Below are positions 38,801 through 45,041 of a DNA stretch of 64,000 bases, in pieces. Under the pieces are notes generated by a model. It had not been told where the DNA came from and made no database searches. It saw only the letters and a program-made list of their open reading frames with translations. Numbering within the stretch: the first letter of the stretch is position 1; each line of letters begins with the position of its first letter. Origin of the DNA: Antedon bifida (taxonomy: Eukaryota; Echinodermata; Crinoidea; Comatulida; Antedonidae); contig OY727102.1 in assembly GCA_963402885.1 (NCBI GenBank), forward strand, positions 18,414,001-18,478,000, in the 5' to 3' direction. Made by a program: the position numbers and the translations under genes.

Positions 38801-41014
38801 GACACGACAGAGTGTCCCCTTACCAGAGGTTGAAGGTATGTAAAATGTATTTGATTTTCCCTTTGTTTCGCAGAAGATTTCGCCTACTGAAATAAGGGTT
38901 GTCTCCCCTGAAAAGGGGGATTCACCTGAATAGGGATCCTTGGAATAAGGTATCCTCTGAATAAGGGTATCCTCTGAATAAGGGTATGGGGTTAGGGTTA
39001 TCCACTGAATACTGTAGGGATATCCCCTGAATACTGTAGGGGCATCCCCTGAATAGGGATATCCCCTGAATAGGGATATCCCCTGAATACTGTAGGGTTA
39101 TCCCCTGAATATGGGATATCCTCTGAATAAGGGTATCCTCTGAATATGGGATATCCTCTGAATAAGGGTATCCTCTGAATAAGGGTATCCTCTGAATAGG
39201 CATATCCCCTGAATACTGAATAGGGGTGTCCTAAAGGAGGGGTTCTATTGTGCCTGTAACAAAAACAAAACACAGTGTTTGAACATTTTACAACCTACAT
39301 TTTGCGATCCTTTTTAACCAATTAAAGAGAATTGTAAGCCTTTTATGGGATGGAAAATATTTTAAAATGAATGTCATTTTCATACAAAAGTTGTCTAAAC
39401 AAAAAATATAGTAGTTTTTATTCTTTAATTATTATCTATATCAAACAGAAACATATTTTATGCAAATGAGTTAATTACATATGCAAATGTCTGACAGGTG
39501 TTAGTATAATGCCGTATCTATTGGTTACATCTGCTACTTTAAATTGCAAGCCAAATCCACAAGGTATAGTTACCATGGAAACAAAGTAAGAGCAAAATAT
39601 TGACAAATGAGTTGTTGCCAAGTCATGATTTTTACACTTTTTGTTCCTTTTAATTATTTTTGAAGTGGACATTCTAACTATACATTATAACCTATTATGC
39701 AATGGACATTTTTGAACGGTCAATTCTCTTCTGCAGATGGACTTCTTAATTGCAAACCGTATGCGATTGGAGATGTGGTCATTTTTACCATCCACATTTT
39801 AGCTAAGAAAAACAATTTATACCATTTTAAAATTGAAAATGTTTGTATTTTTCTCAAAAACACAAAAAATTTAGATTAATGCAATCATCCATTTTGCAGG
39901 TCCTATTTACACAAAGACGATAGTGATCGACAATAAATATGCATTTTTCAGAATAATATCATGACAATACATCGATTTTAATGTTTTTATTGATCATGAT
40001 GTCGTTTGATTGGATTAAAAAAAATATTAATTTTATCAAAGACCGCATAAATGATTATCGAAAACAAAAACTTTTCTAATTTATTTTGTTTTATGTAAGC
40101 AAAATGTATGTTTATCTATTTATCGATCGTTCTTGTCCTACTAGTGTAAATGGGCCTTAAAACAATTCTTTTAAAATGATGTATAAGTTGTCACATGTGT
40201 TCTTATTTACACAAAGATGTCATTAAAGTGATTTAACAATAACCAGTGATTCATATTAATGATCGACAGCAGTGCTTTTTTACCATTTTTTTTTACAGGT
40301 AGGCTACCATTCATTCTTCCTGTTTTTAATCTAAACTGTTTATTTCAATAATCCGCCCAACAATACCAGCAAAAAAAAGTTACATAGATAAATCACAAAC
40401 TGAATTTCTTCATTATTATATATTATTATATTCAAATACATGAAATATTATATGGATTTTATTATTTATGGTTGTATTTTTGTACATTTTAAAATTATAA
40501 TAAATCTATGAATATTAAAACTGTATGTAGGCCTATATTTTGTAACATAAACAGAAGTTCACATTTTTTATTTTTATTTTTTTTTTGCTTAATTTCTAAT
40601 TTAATTAATTGGTAAATTTGTTATCATTAAATCAATATATCAGATACAATATTTTTCTGTTATAAAACCCAATAAACCTAACTTGGTAAATCGATAAATC
40701 GTTACTTTTTTCGTTAGGCCCATCACCACCCTCCCACAAGAACTGAGAAGGGTCAGGAAGCAGCACCAAGACCGTACTTATTCAACGCAAACTTACCTTG
40801 ATGGTCCTTCGCCAGGGTCGTGTAGCTGCATATCCATAATTTCACTGCGGAAGCTCGATAAACTCTTCAGCGGAGACTGGTGGGTTTTCTCGCTGTAAAT
40901 TAATGAAAAAAGAAACTGATTAAATCCGACTGCAAGTGATCTAAGCTACTAGTGGACAGACACCAATAAAAATTCAGCACTAACTCAAAATTAGGCTTAC
41001 CTTTCACCAGCCAT
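5814..41014 (-). CDS. TMEM266/Hv1-related voltage-sensor membrane protein (11 coding exons, 542 aa)
   Basis: Exons in transcript order: 41014-41001, 40892-40797, 33891-33767, 32113-32028, 28108-28055, 19751-19607, 18341-18226, 16370-16229, 7797-7147, 6638-6472, 5846-5814. All have AG acceptors and GT donors, and all phases agree, giving 542 residues. The start ATG has A at -3 and G at +4. Seen in the protein: S1 about 47-72, S2 about 92-113 with E107 and R111, S3 about 126-145 with D128 and D139, S4 about 158-174 with R164 and R167, a charged coiled coil about 175-225, then a Ser-rich tail ending SL. These match the Hv1 four-helix fold without a pore domain. The order, the KRYNGP motif after the coil, the long tail and the length (human TMEM266 is about 530 aa) point to TMEM266/HVRP1. 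In that family the domain senses voltage and zinc but is not reported to conduct protons. HVCN1 is the alternative but lacks such a tail. Function here is inferred. Confidence 0.88.
6472..6638 (-). CDS. TMEM266-like coding exon 10
   Basis: Acceptor CTTAACAG, donor GTGAGT. Encodes residues 477-532, a Ser-rich linker then an acidic, Glu/Leu-rich probable helix (EEEQLRLELEEIKRLSEEAL). Confidence 0.86.
6639..7146 (-). other. Intron 9 with a short shared repeat
   Basis: Positions 7031-7095 carry a repeat with core GGTTTATCCAGGTAAGCTAGG, also present at 22585-22645 and, diverged, at 33998-34050 and 34173-34232. Nothing else recognised. Confidence 0.6.
7147..7797 (-). CDS. TMEM266-like coding exon 9 (Ser-rich tail)
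   Basis: A 651-base exon, acceptor TTTTTTAG and donor GTAAGA, encoding residues 260-476. Rich in Ser and Thr and probably disordered, except for an amphipathic segment around 332-355. Two similar short motifs, INFAFD (366-371) and VNLAFD (413-418), recur 47 residues apart. The codon usage is more GC-rich than the flanking introns. Confidence 0.88.
8715..8835. repeat. Dispersed repeat (GTACACCACGTGTATTAG type)
   Basis: Shares GAAAAGAACTGTTGAGTTTC and CAATATACTTCGATCATCCT with 57146-57247 at high identity. Here it is flanked by ATATGTTGATAT on both sides. Family unknown. Confidence 0.7.
11083..11130. repeat. (AAGAT)n microsatellite with retroelement-like tail
   Basis: GATAAGATAAGATAAGATAA is followed by CTTTTATTGATCCTCAAAAA. 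Such a pentamer next to TTTATTGATCC is common at 3' ends of animal LINE/SINE copies; no element body was recognised. Confidence 0.5.
11310..11615. repeat. Tandem duplication, two diverged copies
   Basis: About 11310-11440 and 11482-11615 share TTCGGATAAGGATGT, TCAGCAAC and ACAACTACATAATAAAATA in the same order, with indels between. Non-coding. Confidence 0.75.
11700..11970. repeat. Purine-rich tandem duplication (~135 bp x 2)
   Basis: Copies at 11700-11832 and 11833-11970 share GACATGAAAATAAGATTGGA-type, ACAAGGAAAGATATG and GAAATAGAT blocks. The top strand is strongly purine-rich. The minus-strand frame through it (11571-11912) is a product of the strand bias. Confidence 0.8.
12071..12360. 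repeat. Minisatellite, ~43-bp unit x 7
   Basis: Seven copies of TTCCCAAATGTATTCAATAA followed by ATTAAAATGTTTCTCTCTGT. The last unit is interrupted at AATATC. Confidence 0.93.
12890..12950. repeat. Dispersed repeat (GCGCTTTATAAATCTA), copy in intron 8
   Basis: Matching copy of 51530-51600; ends in TAGTATAGTAAAATAATATC. Confidence 0.6.
14065..14240. mobile_element. MITE family B, 5'-truncated copy
   Basis: Starts inside the element at AAATGGCTGTCAGCCAATGG and runs to an intact right end, GGGGAACAATACATCTTTAA. The left terminus is missing. Confidence 0.75.
16229..16370 (-). CDS. TMEM266-like coding exon 8
   Basis: Acceptor TTTTTCAG, donor GTAGGT. Encodes residues 213-259; the coil continues (KEITQLRDVLRQNEID) and then KRYNGP, resembling the YYNGP segment of vertebrate TMEM266. 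Confidence 0.88.
16371..18225 (-). other. Intron 7
   Basis: Contains one full family A MITE (16503-16670). The remainder is AT-rich with no supported feature. Confidence 0.6.
16503..16670. mobile_element. MITE family A (TTAAGCTCTGTCTACACTATC), full copy
   Basis: 168 bp. Left end TTAAGCTCTGTCTACACTATC, right end GATAGTGTAGGCAGAGTTTAA. Interior is the family core: TGCCCAAACATGGTAGTGATATG units, then ATCATGTCCATATATGGGCA. No coding capacity; TTAA at both ends is the probable target duplication. Confidence 0.92.
18226..18341 (-). CDS. TMEM266-like coding exon 7 (coiled coil)
   Basis: Acceptor CTTTTTCAG, donor GTAAGA. Encodes residues 174-212, a highly charged helix (RRIVREEMDMERYARRQAEA) directly following S4, as in Hv1 and TMEM266, where the coil supports dimerisation. 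Confidence 0.9.
18425..18495 (-). repeat. tRNA-like fragment, possible SINE head
   Basis: On the minus strand it reads like internal RNA polymerase III boxes: AGTGGTACAATGGTAT (A-box-like) and CAGTTCAAATC (B-box-like), about 40 bases apart. No complete cloverleaf, so a tRNA-derived relic rather than a gene. Confidence 0.4.
18596..18886. mobile_element. MITE family B, full copy
   Basis: Left end TTAAAGATGTATTGTCCCC, right end GTGACAATACATCTTTAA. The interior order is the reverse of the copy at 4147-4504. Confidence 0.88.
19607..19751 (-). CDS. TMEM266-like coding exon 6 (S3 and S4)
   Basis: Acceptor TTTATAG, donor GTAAGT. Begins IFDVAIVLIAFILDLVF (S3, with D128 and D139 eleven residues apart as in Hv1) and ends in S4, NLIVLRCWRFYGIIH. 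This is the most diagnostic exon of the gene. Confidence 0.92.
20079..20100. promoter_or_regulatory. CCAAT-type box and full CRE palindrome inside intron 5
   Basis: ATTGG at 20079-20083 is followed ten bases later by the perfect CRE palindrome TGACGTCA (20093-20100), inside a locally GC-richer patch (20000-20130). On the minus strand this lies about 340 bases upstream of exon 6. It may be an internal promoter or an enhancer; chance is possible. Confidence 0.3.
20977..21320. repeat. Tandem duplication (~150-190 bp x 2)
   Basis: Both copies contain TACATACATATAAAACTATA, ATATGACAAGGGTTAAACAT and GACACAAAATGCAT in order. Copy 1 carries an extra 42 bases (21056-21097) absent from copy 2. Confidence 0.9.
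21056..21088. mobile_element. 33-bp foldback insertion with 9-bp target duplication
   Basis: The insert starts TGGAGAATAAGTT and ends AACTTATTTCTCCATG, so it folds on itself. It is flanked by GTATTATCA at 21047-21055 and 21089-21097. The uninterrupted site with a single GTATTATCA is preserved in the second tandem copy. Confidence 0.7.
22287..22422. mobile_element. MITE family A copy, inverted core
   Basis: Left end TTAAAGCTCTGTCCACACTATC, right end GATAGTGTAGACAGAGCTC. The core reads ATCACTACCATATTTGGGCA, the reverse complement of the core in the 16503 copy, so the element is inserted in the opposite orientation. Confidence 0.9.
22585..22645. repeat. Dispersed repeat with TTTATCCAGGTAAGCTAGGCAC
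   Basis: Second copy of the repeat seen at 7031-7095, with the same preceding TCTC...AAGGG block. Confidence 0.6.
25598..25900. repeat. Tandem duplication (~150 bp x 2)
   Basis: CACTTTGTTTCAAGTCAATT, AATAAGATAGTT, ACATTTACAATACCT and GTTCTGGGAAAAATTAA occur in the same order in both halves. Confidence 0.85.
25927..26109 (+). other. Coding-like short ORF of unknown function
   Basis: 60 codons. The first ~50 residues have a protein-like composition (ERLAESGYKFPELINEGRTK, then WYRFVKDVYPVDDGDRTIY), unlike nearby frames, and codons are GC-richer. A possible acceptor (ACCCAG) lies just inside at about 25937 and a possible donor (TAT/GTAATA) at about 26057, so it might be one exon of a nested plus-strand gene or a retrocopy fragment. 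I do not recognise the family and found no partner exon. Confidence 0.3.
26290..26440 (+). repeat. tRNA-derived SINE-like relic
   Basis: ATGGCGTGGTGATTAA (A-box-like) and GAGGTTCAAATCCTGTC (B-box-like) about 45 bases apart, followed by an unrelated-looking body. No clean cloverleaf. Confidence 0.4.
26477..26590. mobile_element. MITE family B, left half only
   Basis: TTAAAGGATGTATCATCC-type end followed by the AAACTTTGAATAGTTATTTT and AGTTAATCGCTTCC blocks typical of the family; the right half is absent. Confidence 0.65.
27644..27915. repeat. Tandem duplication (~140 bp x 2)
   Basis: Both copies have GTTGAAAAGAAATGCTGAT-type, ACTAAACAA, CTAAAAAACAT and AGTGATGAATTGTTAG-type blocks in the same order. 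Confidence 0.75.
28055..28108 (-). CDS. TMEM266-like coding exon 5 (end of S2, loop)
   Basis: A 54-base micro-exon, phase 0 on both sides, acceptor TTATTACAG and donor GTAAGT. Encodes VLLRLIGMGASFFKSKLE, matching IIFKLFVFRLEFFHHKFE of Hv1 in spacing. Confidence 0.88.
30988..31350. repeat. Dispersed repeat, copy 1
   Basis: Shares GGCCCTCCAAC, TTTTTAGC...ACATATTTTAA and CAGTGAGCGCTCATAGCC-type blocks with 37815-37975. The minus-strand frame at 30924-31205 lies across it and may be a relic of element coding sequence. Confidence 0.55.
31686..31995. repeat. Pyrimidine-rich minisatellite, ~17-19-bp unit
   Basis: Many copies of CCCCAATCCTTTCCTCCT with length variants, almost pure pyrimidine on the plus strand. 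It ends about 30 bases from the 5' splice site of exon 4 (32028). The Ser/Pro and Gly/Arg-rich frames across it are repeat-derived. Confidence 0.93.
32028..32113 (-). CDS. TMEM266-like coding exon 4 (start of S2)
   Basis: Acceptor CTCTTTTAG, donor GTAAGT. Encodes residues 79-107, ending with SILSVFIVE. E107 aligns with the conserved S2 glutamate of Hv1. Confidence 0.86.
32114..33766 (-). other. Intron 3
   Basis: AT-rich with a short ATT microsatellite near 32289-32310. No element or exon recognised. Confidence 0.55.
33767..33891 (-). CDS. TMEM266-like coding exon 3 (S1 helix)
   Basis: Acceptor TTTTATAG, donor GTATGT. Encodes residues 37-78 including helix S1, ending TTELLVELGIIQ, which aligns with AELILDLKIIQ of Hv1. 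C62 falls where Hv1 has its selectivity aspartate. Confidence 0.88.
33955..34232. repeat. Tandem duplication with shared dispersed-repeat core
   Basis: CATTTGTGTAGAG, TATC(T/C)(T/C)GCTCTT and GTTTATCCAGGTAATTTGGCA occur twice, about 175 bases apart. The core is related to 7031-7095. Confidence 0.8.
36439..36602. mobile_element. MITE family A copy
   Basis: Ends AAAGCTCTGTCTACACTAAC and GATAGTGTAGACAGAGCTTT; flanked by CTAA/TTAG rather than TTAA. Core in the inverted orientation (ATCACTACCATATTTGG). Confidence 0.9.
37815..37975. repeat. Dispersed repeat, copy 2
   Basis: Matches blocks of 30988-31350: GGCCCTCCAAC, TTTTTAGCCTTTTTCTACAT and CAGCGCTCATAGCC. Family unknown. Confidence 0.55.
38130..38236. 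mobile_element. MITE family A, internally deleted copy
   Basis: About 107 bp. Ends CTCTGTCTACATTATAATC and GATAGTGTAGATAGAGCTTAA. Only one short piece of the central core remains. Confidence 0.82.
38786..39256. mobile_element. Non-autonomous DNA transposon with internal minisatellite
   Basis: Left end TACAGTATAACCCCTACATA, right end reading inward ACAATAGAACCCCTCCTTTA; each is followed by a GGACAC block. Between them about 38909-39235 is filled with 17-24-bp repeats of GGTATCCTCTGAATAAG and GGATATCCCCTGAATAG. The repeat motif resembles the subterminal CCTGAATAGGGGTGTCC of the element itself. Confidence 0.75.
40797..40892 (-). CDS. TMEM266-like coding exon 2
   Basis: Acceptor TTTACAG, donor GTAAGT. 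Encodes residues 5-36, a hydrophilic N-terminal cytosolic segment (EKTHQSPLKSLSSF). Confidence 0.85.
41001..41014 (-). CDS. TMEM266-like coding exon 1
   Basis: Start codon and four residues (MAGE) plus two bases of codon 5, followed by donor GTAAGC. Too short to appear as an open frame on its own. The next exon continues in phase. Upstream (right) the 5' UTR runs toward 41040; no clear TATA box. Confidence 0.8.
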
Positions 41015-41684
41015 CTTCGCTTCCTATTCGTAAACAATAATCAATTTTGCCTCTACTTATGACAACATAAAGAGGGCGCTATTTCAAAATACAATTTATT
41101 CTTTCATTTCAGAAGATACCTATTTTTAGTATAGAAAAAGTATGTTGTCTGATTGGCTGTTAATCGTCGCCTACCGATATAACAAATTAAAAAATGTATG
41201 TTTCTTCTCCTAAGTTTATGTCTGTTTTCATTAAACAAAATGTTATTTATAATTTGTACGTATAATTACGTTTTTCGTGATTAGATACAAATAATGCAAG
41301 ACAGAAGTCATAATGAGAAAATGGTGCTGGAATCAACAAATCAATACTTACAAACAATATTTATTTTCCATTAAAAAAAAGAAATCTGTGAAGATTCGAA
41401 CCCAACCTAGAGCTAGTTTACTCATGTCTATCCGTCAGTCTACTTCAATCGTTTTTTAAGACTGCCCTGATCAGTGAAAACTCACCTTTTAAAGTGTGTT
41501 CTCTTAGTTTTCCGCTTTTTATATCTTGCCTAGTATATAAGCCCCATTTATTATTATCATTATTTTTACATGTTAAGCCAAATCATACATGACTGAACAG
41601 CTGAATGTAGTCTATTTTTATACTTACTTAATTATTGCGTAATTCATCGTTACATCATAAATATGCATATTCATTACCTATTAT

Positions 41685-41945
41685 GACCGGTTAAGCTCAG
41701 TCGACTGGGCGTCGTGTTAACAACACGAATGTCGTGGTCGAACCCCACGCTGGTCGGAACGTTGACGTGGTGGAATAGAGTTCAAGTTATGCGAGCTACT
41801 GTGTTTGGGGTTCACCGAATTATACGTCCCCTTTTCCACCACACATCATGAGACAGCACTAGCAATGCATCGGAGGATGATGTGGTGGAAACGACCCCGA
41901 GGCTGTGGCAGGGCCTTAGTGCTGAGGCAGGGAGAGCACACTATA
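41685..41945 (+). repeat. tRNA-derived SINE with a tRNA-Val-like head
   Basis: The head (41685-41756) folds as a near-complete tRNA. The acceptor GACCGGT faces GCTGGTC; D arm GCTC/GGGC; anticodon arm TCGTG-TTAACAA-CACGA with anticodon AAC; T arm CGTGG/CCACG. The A-box AAGCTCAGTCGACTGGG and B-box GGTCGAACCCC are recognisable. A non-tRNA body of about 190 bases follows. The head is not an independent tRNA gene, because the T-loop lacks the usual TTC and the acceptor is one base out of register. Confidence 0.7.
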
Positions 41946-42901
41946 ACATTCTTTTTTTCCTTGTAACTTCGCCACCTGTATTCGATCTCGTAATGTTATG
42001 TTTACCGCCCTCAACTTTAAGAACACCCGGAGTTAAAATTTCAGAAAATTAGGAACATGTATAGATGAACAAATCCGCCACCGGGCTAGGCATTATGACG
42101 CCGAGTTTTTTAGTCGCATGTAGATAGTTGGCATTCTAAAACCATAATTATCATAAATCTTGCAACATAATACATTATGTATAGAATAATTAGAAGAAGA
42201 ATTATTATAGAATAATGAAAACTTTCGAAAGTACGTTTTTAATCAATTTTTATCGTTTTTTTATTGCCATTTTGTTATATATTTAAATTACTTTTTAAAA
42301 AAGGGTAAAATAACGAATGCAAATATTATTTTAAAAACATCAAAATCAATAATTTTATGTATAATTTATACAGCAAATGTTTTTATTACAACTACGTTTA
42401 ACGTTGTAACATATAAACGAGAGGAAAAAATATGCTTAAAAATATTTATAACAGAGTATGATAATAAAAGTGGGACGAACCACACAAGACAAAAAAACTA
42501 TTGCAATTGTATACATATCGAAATTAGTAATTAGGCTATTTTGTGTGGCTCGCGCTGTATCATAATTTGTTCTGTTAAATAACCGTGACTCGGATGAATT
42601 GCATGTCTTGCTGGCTCGCACTTTGGTAACACTTACCATTGTAGGGCTGGTCCTGGAGACTTTTATATATTTTTTCAATATTTCAATATAGGTGCAATTT
42701 CCGGGAACCTAGCAGCTCTATTTTTCAACATTTTTTTTTTCGCCTCTGTAATGTAAGACTTAATATAATAAAGACATAGATTCAATTTTGTTGCGTTTAT
42801 TGTATTCTTCTTAGGCCTATTCAACAAACGAACAAAAAAATTATCTGGGAATTAACAATGTATAATTACAGTATCATAACCCATCATAATACAGTAAAAT
42901 T

Positions 42902-43085
42902 CCAACTCAGACAGCGTCGTACGACGGGGCCCGACGAGTCGTCTTGTCCGGAGAAAATTAAAAATGTTTAAAGTTCTCCCGAAAAACTACGCCCAATACT
43001 ATCTCAAGATATCTCGTCGGGATTTAACTCGGACACGAGTCAAGCCTTTTCGTCGGGCCTCGTCGTACGACGCTGTCTGAGTTGG
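42902..43085. mobile_element. CpG-rich 184-bp MITE with 36-bp terminal inverted repeats
   Basis: Left end CCAACTCAGACAGCGTCGTA, right end TACGACGCTGTCTGAGTTGG. The inverted repeats run 36 bases with a single mismatch. Unusually rich in CpG for this region. No target duplication was obvious. Confidence 0.9.
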
Positions 43086-43419
43086 CCTGTCTGAGTCTGA
43101 GACTCCCTGTTGGAGAATGTATTCAGGGGAAATATGAAACCGGAGGAGGACAATACAGCAAACAGGCCTATATTATACAAGAGGACTGAGATTATATATA
43201 CCACGTAGTATTAGCGAATACAATATGATGAATTTAAAAGTAAATACAGTATAAACATTTCCGATTACGTCTCTTACATCTACTAAATTTACTTATCAAT
43301 TACAATTTCTACAAAAGTTAAAAATCCGTATATCGTTAGCATTACCAAACACGAAATAATTCGTTCGAAATGTTAAAAAATCAAGATTAAAACTGGAGAC
43401 CCCCACCCCATCTCACCCA

Positions 43420-43440
43420 CCCCCCCCCCCCCCCCCCCCC
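43420..43440. repeat. C21 homopolymer (G21 on minus strand)
   Basis: Twenty-one uninterrupted C bases, preceded by CCCC-A tracts. If the FAM151 3' UTR extends past it, the transcript contains a long G run. Confidence 0.9.
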
Positions 43441-43764
43441 ACACCCCTAATTTCAGATATTGTGATGTGATTTCTTTCAGCTTCTTAGTTATTCTGAGAA
43501 GCGAAACTAATTTAGTGAGGGGAACACCCGATAGGCTATTGTCTAGCGACAATAAACATCATTTAGAATCGCCTCTGAAGTAGCCTCTTTTTCAAAAGTT
43601 GACGCCCTCAATTTCTGGCGCCAGCGATCGAGCTGTTGCCGTCTGCACAAACGATACTACATGCTGTTATTGATGCTAGACATGATACCGGACGAGAACC
43701 GGTTGAGAGTGAGAACTGTGCCAATAATGAAAAAGTAGAGATAATTTACATCCCAGTTGTACAA

Positions 43765-45041
43765 TTATGAAAATATTTTAAGAAGAGCGAACGAAATTAT
43801 AGTTAAAAAGATTGTCAAGCCGGCGGGTCTGCTTTCAACAGCTGTATTGCCCGGTTGCCTGTTTCTTATCCTGATAAATCTCTCACCCATTATGCTAAAG
43901 TCTTCTAAAACGATGTTTTTGTTGTTGCCTGCCTTGGCGACCTGAACCAGGGACATTGTTGCATTATGAGTGTTAGTGACATTATTGAAAACAAGAGAGC
44001 CATTGTCAATATAAGTTGGCGGGAAGTCTGCATCACTGCACTGTGCAATCTTTACATTGAACGTAATCTGCTGACCGTTGTCAAGAATCTCAAACGTGTA
44101 ACAATCTGCAGGCCTAATCTTTTTCTCTAGCGGATCATGATGAGACATTAGATCTTGAATTAAGATACGTCCGTTGTCTTCTATGGCACATTTGATTCCT
44201 TTGATCGGTACAATGACAGCCCCGTTGGTCATAGGAGCTGCTCGGATGATAATCTCTGCACTGGATCGACCTGGAGGGCTCTGAACATTGCGATTGACAA
44301 ACTGAACTTTACCTTTAACAATTAACGGTTTCCTTCCATCTTTGGACGACTTCCAATTATCAATGGTCTGAATGTACCCAGAGTAGCTATCACCCACAAT
44401 GGCAGCGCCTTCTGTGCTTAAGTATATATAACCACCTGTCATTGTGCTAGAGTTACCTTCCCAGAGATTTTTATTCCAGACCTTTGGTGTAGAAGTGGTA
44501 GGGGGAATCAAAGCCACGTCCGTTTTCAATCTTTTGATATGGTCAGGTGCAAGATCGTAGAAGATTCTACGTTTGTCTCCATGAGAACGAAGCTGTTCCA
44601 AACCATTGTAATTCGTCAATGGATCTCTGACCTTCGACCATATGGTCACGGAGTACCGATTGGTCAGTCCAAGAATCCATACAAATTTCTGCCAAGATTT
44701 AGTTGCCCATATTGCTCGGAAATTGTAGGTGATCGGGTGGGTTGTGACCGTGGAACTTGCGTCAAGCATGTCAAAGATCATTGTCCATGTATAGCGATCC
44801 TGGCGATTGACTCCTGAAACCTCAGAGACGTAGCCCAGTGAGAAGGTCGCGTTAGGAAACACGGCGTTGACAATAGCGACAAACTCTGTAGGCTGGATGA
44901 GGTTGACTGAATTTTGACCGTTTGGCCCGGCGATGATGTCGGCGTGAAAGAACAGTGGCACTCTCAACTGAGCCTCTTTCAACAACATAATATCAAGAGC
45001 TGGTTGAACGGCCTGTACGTCTTTGAAGTCCAACACAATTC
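43765..45041 (-). CDS. FAM151-like exon 4 (terminal)
   Basis: A 1277-base terminal exon, acceptor TTTTCATTAG, stop TAA at 43765-43767. Encodes residues 110-534: the rest of the DUF2181 domain, a family-specific C-terminal region, and a hydrophobic end (GLTIFLTIISFALLKIFS). The plus-strand frame at 44539-44817 is a shadow. Confidence 0.92.

Larger units (their letters stand above)
33892..40796 (-). other. Intron 2 (6.9 kb)
   Basis: Holds a tandem duplication (33955-34232), family A MITEs (36439-36602, 38130-38236), a dispersed repeat (37815-37975) and a transposon with an internal minisatellite (38786-39256). The remainder is AT-rich without recognisable genes. Confidence 0.6.
41015..43764. 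other. Spacer between the TMEM266-like and FAM151 genes
   Basis: Holds the upstream region of the TMEM266-like gene, a tRNA-derived SINE (41685-41945), a CpG-rich MITE (42902-43085) and a C21 tract (43420-43440). On the minus strand the first AATAAA downstream of the FAM151 stop is near 42797-42802, so its 3' UTR may span about 960 bases. A minus ORF at 42436-42678 is not convincing. Confidence 0.55.

Noticed and set aside
38922..39273. Tyr/Ser/Glu-rich repetitive ORFs on the minus strand
   Set aside because: Translation of the minisatellite inside a transposon; two overlapping frames are equally open.
5814..41014. HVCN1 (true proton channel) as the identity of the first gene
   Set aside because: The selectivity Asp and third S4 Arg are absent by alignment, and the 300-residue Ser-rich tail fits TMEM266, not HVCN1.
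41685..41756. A functional tRNA-Val gene
   Set aside because: The acceptor is out of register by one base, the T-loop is atypical, and a SINE-like body follows directly.
44539..44817. Plus-strand ORF of 92 codons
   Set aside because: Antisense shadow of FAM151-like exon 4, which has clear family motifs.
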